DNA from: Planobispora rosea
GTDB taxonomy: Bacteria > Actinomycetota > Actinomycetes > Streptosporangiales > Streptosporangiaceae
Assembly (NCBI RefSeq): GCF_014648175.1
Contig: NZ_BMQP01000015.1
Location: forward strand, 114,364-178,363
Length of the DNA: 64,000 nucleotides
Reading direction: 5' to 3'
Made by a program: the position numbers and the translations under genes. The stretch's first letter is position 1. Each line of letters begins with the position of its first letter. Under the pieces are notes generated by a model. That model was not told the DNA's origin and ran no database searches. It saw only the letters and a list, made by a program, of their open reading frames with translations. Shown here piece after piece: positions 54,699-64,000 of the stretch.

Positions 54699-54738
54699 AT
54701 GAAGAGACCGGCCGGTGCGCACCGGCCGGTCTCTTCAT
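54699..54738. terminator. 40-base perfect palindrome, bidirectional terminator
   Basis: ATGAAGAGACCGGCCGGTGC and its exact complement form a perfect 40-base palindrome between the small SOS-type gene and the convergent secreted protein gene, with U-containing ends (TCTTCAT) on both sides. Confidence 0.85.
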
Positions 54739-54764
54739 CGGTCCGCGACCCAGGGTCGCGGCTG

Positions 54765-55499
54765 TCACCGGGCCTCGGTGGCCCTCCTGCTCGCACTGCC
54801 GACGGCGTCGGCCAGGGAGTCGACGAGTCCGGTCGTCGAGGCCGCGGTCTCCCCGCCGGTGTTGCTCACCAGCGGGGCGAGCTCGTCGATGGAGGCCGAC
54901 TCGGTGACCGGGGTGACCGCGCCGGTCACCGGCGCCGCCTCGTTCGGGGTCACGGTGCTGACCAGCGGGGCCACATCGCCCGCGGTCCCGCGGCCCTGCG
55001 GGAGCGCCTGGTTCACCCCGTGGACCAGGCCGTCGACGGCGCCCCGCTGGTTGCCGAGTCCCTCGGCGCCCTCGCTGGTGTCCTGAGCGCTGTCCGCCAG
55101 GCGCCCGAGGGAGGACGCCGCGTCGGCGGTGGTGCCGGTGAGGCTCCCGACGGTGTCGACGGTCTGGCCGACCGGGCCGGAGCCGTCGCTGACACCGCGC
55201 GCCGGAGCGCCCCAGGTGATGTTGTCGGTGGAGACGCCCAGGATCCTCTCGACCGTCTCCGTCCCGGTTCCGAGGACACCGTCGGCGGTCATGGTGCCCT
55301 GGCCGCTGCCCAGACCGCTCAGCGCGGCGCCGGTGTCGAACAGACCGCCGGAGAGTCCCTGGACCGCCGCGGCGACGGTCCCGGCCGCGCCGTAGCTGTC
55401 GAGGGCGCTGTCTGCCGTCTCCGCCTGGGCGGGCGAGCAGATCGCCGCCGCGAGACCGAACGCCGCCACGGCCACAGCCGCTTTGATGACTCGCTTCAT
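54765..55499 (-). CDS. secreted hypothetical protein
   Basis: A 244-residue protein. The signal peptide MKRVIKAAVAVAAFGLAAAICSPAQA is cleaved before ETADSAL. The mature part is rich in Gly, Thr, Ser and Val and lacks cysteines, with irregular repeated elements such as LSGGLFDTG, VGSLTGTT and APLVSTVTPNE. It may be a surface or cell-wall associated protein; not recognised. ATG at 55499 is chosen for the signal peptide, with GGGAAGG upstream. Confidence 0.75.
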   Translation of the reverse strand: MKRVIKAAVAVAAFGLAAAICSPAQAETADSALDSYGAAGTVAAAVQGLSGGLFDTGAALSGLGSGQGTMTADGVLGTGTETVERILGVSTDNITWGAPARGVSDGSGPVGQTVDTVGSLTGTTADAASSLGRLADSAQDTSEGAEGLGNQRGAVDGLVHGVNQALPQGRGTAGDVAPLVSTVTPNEAAPVTGAVTPVTESASIDELAPLVSNTGGETAASTTGLVDSLADAVGSASRRATEAR

Positions 55500-55957
55500 T
55501 ATTGCCTTCCCAGCTCGTAATGGCGCCGCCTTTCCCGGGGACCCGGATATCCGGGGAAATCCGAGAAAGCAGTGCCTGAGACCCATTTCACCGGCGGGCG
55601 CGCTGTGGGAAATTACACGGAACACCCCCGGCCGGAAGCTGCTCCGGCATTTCTACCACCGGCCCGAGCGGCTCCCGAGCTTGTTTACGATGAGCAAACC
55701 ACTCGCTGGTTCAGGCAAGATGTCCGCGGCGGGGACGCCCCGGAGGGCCTGGACCGATCGTCCGAAGCGTCCCATAAAAACGGAAATAACAGCGAGAAGG
55801 ACTGCGTTCCTTCACGCCTTATGCCGGAAATGTCGAAGAAGTCCGAGCCGACCCTTCATGGCGTGAACGGCAAGCCCGGGACAAGGAACAGGAAAGCGGG
55901 GGCCGCCGTTCCGGGAACAGGGTTTTCCCGGACCCGTACCCCCGCTTGACCCGGACA
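55500..55957. other. 458-base gap without supported genes
   Basis: GC content falls in parts (around 55670-55800). Short readings lack family similarity. The right end holds the terminator of the radical SAM gene; the left end should hold the promoter of the secreted protein gene. Nothing else is seen. Confidence 0.5.
55894..55947 (-). terminator. hairpin terminator after the radical SAM gene
   Basis: An outer 9-bp stem (55894-55902 with 55939-55947) encloses an inner TCCGGGAA/TTCCCGGA stem, 11 bases beyond the stop codon. Confidence 0.75.
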
Positions 55958-57280
<1,323 letters not shown>

Positions 57281-57539
57281 CAGGCTTTTTCCTTCCGTTT
57301 CTTGTTCCTCTTCGCGTAAACCTCTTCGGGTAGTCGCGCGTCTTTAGCGCTTATATACCGGACGTGACATCCTGCGCCCCCGGTTCCGCATGTCCGAAAT
57401 CTCATTGGCATACAGCCCGCCCCCCGCCCCGAGAGGACCTGCCGGAGCCTTCCAGGCGAAACCTGAACACCCCGCTTGTTTAACCCACTGGTAACCCCGC
57501 CTACGATGCGGAGAGCCGACTCCCGCGCGAGGTGACCGT

Positions 57540-58616
57540 TTGCCTGATACCGCCACTCCCGGTGTCGCACCCATCGCCCTGGACGCCATGGGTGGCGACC
57601 ACGCCCCGGACGAGATCGTGGCGGGTGCCGTACAGGCCGTCAGGCAGCACGGGATCCCCATCGTCCTCGTCGGTTCCCCCCGCCCGGTGTACGAGGCGCT
57701 GAGCCGGCACGACGCGACCGCCGAGATCCCGATCGTCCGGGCAGAAGAGGTCCTGAAGATGGACGAGGGCGCCCTCGCCAGCCTGCGCCGCCCACGCTCC
57801 AGCATCGCCGTCGCCTGCCACCTGGTACGGCGCGGCGACGCCTCCGCCGTGGTCTCGGCCGGCTCCACCGCCGGGATCGTGGCCACCGGCAAACTCCGCC
57901 TCAGGAGCCAGCAGGGAGTGCTCCGGCCCGCGATCGCGGTGGCCCTGCCGACCCGCCCCACCCCCTCGGTACTCCTGGACGCCGGGGCGAACGCGGAGGT
58001 CAAGCCGGAGATGCTGGTCCAGTTCGCCCACCTGGGCTCGGCCTACGCGGAGACGGCCCTGGACATCGAGAAGCCCCGCGTCGGCCTGCTGACCATCGGC
58101 AGCGAGCCCGAGAAGGGCAACAAGCTCGTCCGGCGGGCGCACGAGCTGCTGTCGGCCGCCTCCGGCCTGGACTTCGCGGGCAACGTCGAGGGACACGACC
58201 TGCTCACCAAGGTCGCGGACGTCATCGTCACCGACGGCTTCACCGGCAACGTGGCGCTCAAGACCATTGAGGGGAGCGTCCGCTACGCCTTCACCGAGCT
58301 GCGCGAGACCATCGAGGAGAGCCGCGCGGCCCGGCTGGGCGGCCTGCTGCAGCGCAGGCGCCTGCGGGAACTCCACCGGCGGCTGGACCCCGAGGAACAC
58401 GGCGGGGCCGTACTGCTCGGACTGAACGGCACGGTCGTCATCGCGCACGGCGCCTCCCGGGCCCAGGGGGTGAGCGCCGCCTGCGTGCTCGCCGCCAGGA
58501 TCTCCCGGCAGGGCGTGGTGGCCCGCATCGGCGAACGCCTCACCGCCGCCCACCGGCCGCACCGGCTGTGGCGATCCTCCGCGCCCGGCACGCATGGTAC
58601 GGACGCCCCCGTATGA
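57540..58616 (+). CDS. plsX: phosphate acyltransferase PlsX
   Basis: A 358-residue enzyme that makes acyl-phosphate from acyl-ACP for phospholipid synthesis. IALDAMGGDHAPDEIVAGAV is the family opening; VVSAGSTAGIVATGKLRL, GLLTIGSEPEKGN, and VIVTDGFTGNVALKTIEG are conserved. Start is a TTG at 57540, fixed by AGGTGACC just upstream. Here plsX stands alone, not with rpmF or fab genes as in many bacteria. Confidence 0.93.
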   Translation: MPDTATPGVAPIALDAMGGDHAPDEIVAGAVQAVRQHGIPIVLVGSPRPVYEALSRHDATAEIPIVRAEEVLKMDEGALASLRRPRSSIAVACHLVRRGDASAVVSAGSTAGIVATGKLRLRSQQGVLRPAIAVALPTRPTPSVLLDAGANAEVKPEMLVQFAHLGSAYAETALDIEKPRVGLLTIGSEPEKGNKLVRRAHELLSAASGLDFAGNVEGHDLLTKVADVIVTDGFTGNVALKTIEGSVRYAFTELRETIEESRAARLGGLLQRRRLRELHRRLDPEEHGGAVLLGLNGTVVIAHGASRAQGVSAACVLAARISRQGVVARIGERLTAAHRPHRLWRSSAPGTHGTDAPV

Positions 58617-58653
58617 CAGGAGTTCGAGAGCGCGCTACCGATACCCTTGGAAC

Positions 58654-60420
<1,767 letters not shown>

Positions 60421-60425
60421 GCCCC

Positions 60426-60472
60426 TGCCGGATGATCGCCCCGGTTTCCCAAATCGGACCGATCATCCGGCA
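60426..60472 (+). terminator. hairpin terminator after argS
   Basis: A perfect 13-bp stem (60426-60438 with 60460-60472) with a 21-base loop, 6 bases after the argS stop. Confidence 0.8.
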
Positions 60473-60565
60473 AAGCCGGGTTCGGCGCGCCTCGCTGCGC
60501 CGTTCCCCGAAGCCGACTACGCTGGCGCGGTCAACCGGTCACGACATCGAGAGAGTTCTCCGCAC

Positions 60566-62014
60566 TTGAGCATGGACCTGACCGCGAGTTCGGACACCAA
60601 GACGGAGCTGCACCGCTATGCCGAGGCGCTCCTGGCGGATCTCGCCGCCGCCGGTGGCTCCCTCGCGGGCACCCCGCCGGAACTCGCCGACGTGCCCGGC
60701 TACTGGCTCTCCCCCGCCGTGGAGGCCCTGACGGCGCTCATGCGCGGCGACGACGCGCTGGGGCCGCTCGGCCGCGCCGCCCAGCGCGACTCCCAGAAGA
60801 CCGCGCTCTTCCTCTGTCTCGCCCTGGCCGTCGCCGGCCAGGGCGACCGGATCCACGCCTCCTGGTTCGGGACCGCCTTCGGCGAGCTCTCCCCGGACCG
60901 GCCCGTCACACACGGCCAGCGGGCGCTCTGGCTCGCCGCGGCCCGGGGAGCGTACGGCCCCGCCGGCAAGATCTTCGTGCTCCGCAAGCTCGACGCGGTG
61001 TCCCTCTTCTCCGGCCCCGCGGCGCCTGAGGGCTCCGCGAGTTCCACGTCCGAACCGGGCGCCACGGGTTCCAGCGGCTCCACGGGCGCGGCGGGTCCCG
61101 ACCCCGGACCCTGGCTGCGAGCCCTGACCCCGGACGAGCCGTCGATCGTGGTGCCGCCGTCCCTGACGGACTACCCCGAACTCGCCCAGCTCCCCGCGCT
61201 GGCCCAGCCGGTCCACTCGGCCGCCCAGCTCGCCCGGCTCCGCAGCCGCTGCGTCGAGATCACCTCGGCCCGCGAGGACCGGGAGCACGGCGGCGGGCGG
61301 CTGGTGAACCGCTCGCGCACACCGGCCACCGCCTGGGCCGAGGAGGAGCCCTTGGCCGTCCTGCGCAGGCTGATCGGCTCCGGCGGTCCCGAGGGCCCTA
61401 TGAGTTCGCTCACCGGCCACCTCCTCGCCGACCTGCGGCCCGGGACAGACCCCCGGCTGACGGCGATCGCCCTGCACGTGGCCGCCCCGATCGTGCGTGA
61501 CGCCGCCGAGAACCTCGCGCGGGCCACCCAGGCGGCTCCCCCCGAGTCGGTCACTCTCTCGCTCCTCGGGCACGACATCGTGCTCCGGCCCGAGGGGCCC
61601 GATCCGGCGTCCCTCTCCGCCGCCGAGGAACGCATCGTCACCCAGGGCGTACCCGCCCGCGGCCTGCCGTGGCCGGCCTACGCCCTGCTCGCCGCCGCCG
61701 CGGTGCTCATCGTCGCCGCCGTCGCCGTCCCGCTGGCGCTGCCGGGGACCGCACCGGCGGTGCCGCTCGCGGCCGCGGCACTCGCGATGACCCTGGCCGG
61801 TGCCGGAGGGCACCGGCTGTGGTTGCGCCAACGGCAGGAGCAGGAAGACGCCGAATACGTCGCCGCGCATGTCGAGGAACTCCGCGAGCTGGCCGAGAAC
61901 GCGGTGTGGGCACTGCACGAGTACGCCCGGGAGGCCGACAAGCGCGCCCGGACCGCGGCTGCGGACCTGGCCGAGCTGACCAGGCTGCTCCGCCGCGGCC
62001 CCCGTGCCGGGTAG
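60566..62014 (+). CDS. hypothetical membrane protein
   Basis: A 482-residue protein. The long cytosolic N-terminal part (to about residue 365) is Ala/Leu-rich with a Ser/Gly/Pro linker near residue 155-175 (GSASSTSEPGATGSSGSTGA). Two membrane helices follow (LPWPAYALLAAAAVLIVAAVAVPLAL and APAVPLAAAALAMTLAGAGG), then a helical cytosolic tail (AEYVAAHVEELRELAENAVWALHEYAREADKRARTAAADL). Not recognised. TTG at 60566 with GAGAGAG ten bases upstream, or ATG two codons later, are the likely starts. Confidence 0.65.
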   Translation: MSMDLTASSDTKTELHRYAEALLADLAAAGGSLAGTPPELADVPGYWLSPAVEALTALMRGDDALGPLGRAAQRDSQKTALFLCLALAVAGQGDRIHASWFGTAFGELSPDRPVTHGQRALWLAAARGAYGPAGKIFVLRKLDAVSLFSGPAAPEGSASSTSEPGATGSSGSTGAAGPDPGPWLRALTPDEPSIVVPPSLTDYPELAQLPALAQPVHSAAQLARLRSRCVEITSAREDREHGGGRLVNRSRTPATAWAEEEPLAVLRRLIGSGGPEGPMSSLTGHLLADLRPGTDPRLTAIALHVAAPIVRDAAENLARATQAAPPESVTLSLLGHDIVLRPEGPDPASLSAAEERIVTQGVPARGLPWPAYALLAAAAVLIVAAVAVPLALPGTAPAVPLAAAALAMTLAGAGGHRLWLRQRQEQEDAEYVAAHVEELRELAENAVWALHEYAREADKRARTAAADLAELTRLLRRGPRAG

Positions 62015-62089
62015 CGGAGCCCTTTCCCGGGCGCACCGGAGCCCGCGGACCCCGGACGGGACCCGCGGGCGCCCTCGGTCCGGGCGCCC

Positions 62090-62485
62090 TCAGGCCGTGG
62101 TGACCTCCACCTCGGCGGGGGCCAGCAGGAAGACCTTCTCAGCGATCCGCTCGATGCGGCCGTCACAGCCGTAGGCCAGACCCGCGGCGAAGTCGACCAT
62201 CCGCGTCGCCTCCGCGGTGCTCATGCCGTTGACGTCCATGATGACCGTCTGGCCCTCGCGGAAGTGCCGGCCGATGGTGGGCGCGTCGTTGTACTTCCGC
62301 GGCGTCAGCATCACGATTCGGGAGGGCTCGATCACCGAACGCCAGCGCTTGGCCGCCCGCTCGGAAGCGGACTGCCAGTCTTCGCCCTCGTCACCCTCAA
62401 CCTCGTCCTCGTAGTCATACGAATCGTCATAATGCTCTACCCTGTCCAGGCCAAGGTAGCTGGCTACCTTGCGCACTGCCCCCAT
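62090..62485 (-). CDS. SepF-like cell division protein
   Basis: A 131-residue SepF-family protein. The N-terminal amphipathic helix MGAVRKVASYLGLD can bind membrane, an acidic linker (YDYEDEVEGDEGEDW) follows, and the core domain has SRIVMLTPRKYNDAPTIGRHFREGQTVIMDVNGM, AEATRMVDFAAGLAYGCDGRIERIAEKVFLLAP. SepF proteins bind FtsZ and shape the septum. Lying outside any dcw cluster, this is more likely a SepF-like paralogue than the main sepF. ATG at 62485 follows AAGGAC. Confidence 0.85.
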   Translation of the reverse strand: MGAVRKVASYLGLDRVEHYDDSYDYEDEVEGDEGEDWQSASERAAKRWRSVIEPSRIVMLTPRKYNDAPTIGRHFREGQTVIMDVNGMSTAEATRMVDFAAGLAYGCDGRIERIAEKVFLLAPAEVEVTTA

Positions 62486-62751
62486 CGGCTCTGTCCTTTC
62501 CGGGAGAGGCCCTAGCCGTACCGGACTTCAGTCTCTCCCTCCACATTGGACGCTAACCGACGCTCACAAGTTCACGGCGCGACACGCCCAGTATGTATTT
62601 CCATTTTGTGTGACCGGCGTTCTCTCGTGCCAGCCAATATGATCCACCGCCAATCCCGGCCCGCGACACCGCGCCGAGATCCCCTGGGGAATGCCCTCCC
62701 TGACAGAGATCAATCATGCGGCCCCATACCGGTACCCCCTACCATCACCTC

Positions 62752-63540
62752 ATGCGGATCTACACGGTGGACGCCTTCACCGACCGAGCCTTCCACGGCA
62801 ATCCCGCGGGAGTGTGCCTGCTGGACGCCCCGATGCCGGACTCCTGGATGCAGTCTCTCGCCTCCGAGATGAAGCACTCGGAAACGGCCTTCCTCCTCCA
62901 GGGCGAGAACGGCGGCCCGCACTCGCTCCGCTGGTTCACCCCCGCCGTGGAGGTGGCTCTGTGCGGTCACGCGACGCTGGCCACCGCGCACGTGCTCTAC
63001 TCCACCGGGGCCGCCTCCGGAACCGTGGAGTTCTCGACGAAGAGCGGAATCCTCTCCGTGACGGGAGACGAGAACGGTCTGATCACCATGGACTTCCCCG
63101 CGAAGGCCATCCAGGAGACGACCCCGCCGCGGGGCTTGGTCGAGGCGCTCGGCGTCAAGCCCCTCTGGATCGGCAGGAACGAGTGGGACTACCTCGTGGA
63201 GGTGGAGAGCGAGGAGGCGGTCCGCGCCGCCTCCCCCGATTTCACCGCCCTGGCCGCCGTGGACGCCCGAGGTGTGATCGTGACCGCGGAGGCGGCGGGG
63301 AACGACGCGGACTACGTGTCCCGCTTCTTCGCTCCCCGGGTCGGTGTCCCGGAGGACCCGGTGACCGGCTCCGCGCACTGCGCTCTGTCCCCCTACTGGA
63401 CGGCCCGGCTGGGTCGGGAGACCCTGACCGGTCACCAGCTGTCGGAGCGGGGCGGCATGGTCCGCACGACCGTACGAGGCGCCAGGGTCGAGCTCTCCGG
63501 GTACGCGACGACGGTGCTCTCCGGCGAACTGCACATCTGA
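62752..63540 (+). CDS. PhzF family isomerase
   Basis: A 262-residue protein with the two-domain diaminopimelate-epimerase-like fold. The opening MRIYTVDAFTDRAFHGNPAGVCLL, the catalytic Glu44 in HSETAFL, CGHATLATAHVL, and DPVTGSAHCALSPYW are PhzF hallmarks. Substrate unknown; PhzF itself acts in phenazine synthesis but most relatives do not, and no phenazine genes are here. ATG at 62752; TACCAT lies 9 bases before it, so the mRNA may be leaderless. Confidence 0.9.
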   Translation: MRIYTVDAFTDRAFHGNPAGVCLLDAPMPDSWMQSLASEMKHSETAFLLQGENGGPHSLRWFTPAVEVALCGHATLATAHVLYSTGAASGTVEFSTKSGILSVTGDENGLITMDFPAKAIQETTPPRGLVEALGVKPLWIGRNEWDYLVEVESEEAVRAASPDFTALAAVDARGVIVTAEAAGNDADYVSRFFAPRVGVPEDPVTGSAHCALSPYWTARLGRETLTGHQLSERGGMVRTTVRGARVELSGYATTVLSGELHI

Positions 63541-63630
63541 GTTCTCTCCCGCCCCGCGAGCCGTCCATGCGGCCGAGCAGCTCAGAGCCGGCCGCCACCC
63601 TCTCAGTGCGGTCCTGCCCCGCAAAAACGA

Positions 63631-63662
63631 GAGGGGACACTCCGAGACCGGGGTGGCCCCTC
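63631..63662 (+). terminator. candidate hairpin terminator after the PhzF gene
   Basis: A 6-bp outer stem (63631-63636 with 63657-63662) extended by three more pairs after one mismatch, 90 bases after the stop. Confidence 0.4.
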
Positions 63663-63691
63663 CACACAGCGAGCAAAGCCCTGTAAACGCG

Positions 63692-63718
63692 AAAAAGGGC
63701 CACCCACAAGGGTGACCC
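63692..63718 (-). terminator. intrinsic terminator of the rRNA operon
   Basis: On the minus strand GGGTCACCC, a 4-base loop and GGGTGGCCC form a 9-bp stem (one G-U pair) followed by a run of five T, 14 bases after the 5S gene. Confidence 0.88.
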
Positions 63719-63732
63719 TCTTTCAAACGATT

Positions 63733-63850
63733 GTCCGGCGGCGACCTACTCTCCCACACCCTCCCGAGTGCAGTACCATCGGCGCTGAAGAGCTTAACTT
63801 CCGGGTTCGGAATGTAACCGGGTGTTTCCCCTTCGCCATAACCGCCGTAA
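63733..63850 (-). rRNA. rrf: 5S ribosomal RNA
   Basis: The minus strand reads as a complete 5S rRNA of about 118 bases, with CATTCCGAACCCGGAAG, the TTAAGC loop, CGCCGATGGTACTGCA, and GTGGGAGAGTAGG. Ends form the terminal stem ACGGCGG / CCGCCGG-type. It is the last gene of the rRNA operon. Confidence 0.95.
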
Positions 63851-63948
63851 CCCTATGAAACACACAAACCACAGACGTGGCTGCTGCCTCAGAATCACAT
63901 AGTGGACGCGAGCAAGAACAACTCCCACAGAAGGAAAGTCTGCTTTGT

Positions 63949-64000
63949 GGTCAAGTCCTCGGCCTATTAGTACCGGTCAGCTCCACACATTACTGCGCTT
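63949..64000 (-). rRNA. rrl: 23S ribosomal RNA, 3' end (partial)
   Basis: The minus strand ends with GTACTAATAGGCCGAGGACTTGACC, the conserved 3' end of actinobacterial 23S rRNA. The rest lies beyond the window. The exact 3' end is uncertain by a few bases. The 98-base gap to 5S is the 23S-5S spacer. Confidence 0.9.

Overview
The window is about 64 kb of very GC-rich chromosomal DNA from an actinomycete. GTG and TTG starts are common, TAGAGT-type -10 boxes are visible, and actinobacterial marker families are present: DUF2530, DUF3027, DUF3263, a CIRCE-controlled groEL and a SepF paralogue. Overall gene content and order suggest the Streptosporangiaceae or a close Streptomyces relative; this placement is inference. 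There are no insertion sequences, CRISPR arrays or tRNA genes that I can see. The last 300 bases hold a 5S rRNA gene and the 3' end of a 23S rRNA gene on the minus strand, so an rRNA operon enters from the right.

Layout. 1-3.4 kb: an unrecognised helical protein, then a translationally coupled pair of a GAF/SpoIIE-type PP2C phosphatase and a cobalamin-binding protein carrying a CarH-like W-x9-EH motif. 3.5-6 kb: cutA, an NCS2 purine permease and a DUF2530 membrane protein. 6-8.2 kb: an orphan Cys-rich protein, a two-domain VOC protein and a deleted VOC remnant. 8.2-15.6 kb: a housekeeping cluster of a sacsin/HSP90-like ATPase protein, DUF3027, an MFS transporter, a cold-shock-domain protein and a HAD hydrolase. 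15.8-17.5 kb: a TetR regulator and a HAAS-like membrane protein. 17.6-24.4 kb: a helicase-associated Helicase_C_3/WYL protein, an acyl-CoA synthetase, a DUF4190 protein and the XPB helicase. 25-27.3 kb: a HelD/HelR-type RNA polymerase recycling ATPase. 27.4-29.7 kb: groEL with two CIRCE elements, and cspA. 30-31.9 kb: a SAM-riboswitch leader, a threonine-synthase-family PLP enzyme and a MoaD/ThiS sulfur carrier, most simply read as a methionine (homocysteine) operon. 32-41 kb: an ECF sigma factor, otsA, an MFS transporter, an AraC regulator divergent from an SDR-MDR fusion oxidoreductase with a truncated FMN reductase, membrane and secreted proteins, otsB and DUF3263. 41-45.5 kb: a DUF62 SAM hydrolase, a mycosin-like membrane protease, a DUF35/Ltp-type thiolase pair behind a KstR2-like palindrome, and a small secreted protein. 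45.5-51.3 kb: a complete oppABCDF peptide ABC transporter operon. 51.8-53.6 kb: a Wzm/Wzt-type polymer exporter. 53.7-55.5 kb: a PEBP protein, a tiny gene under an SOS-type promoter and a secreted protein. 56-62.5 kb: a KamA-like radical SAM enzyme, plsX, argS, a membrane protein and a SepF-like protein. 62.7-64 kb: a PhzF-like protein and the rRNA operon end.

Together the window is mostly core and semi-core chromosome with one patchwork accessory stretch (about 35.2-39.7 kb) showing fusion, truncation and an overlapping convergent gene end. The most interesting points are the SAM-controlled ThrC-like/sulfur-carrier operon, the B12-sensor/phosphatase pair, the SOS-promoter mini-gene, the Cys-rich orphan, and in-frame short tandem repeats in at least seven genes, one of which carries repeated Shine-Dalgarno motifs.
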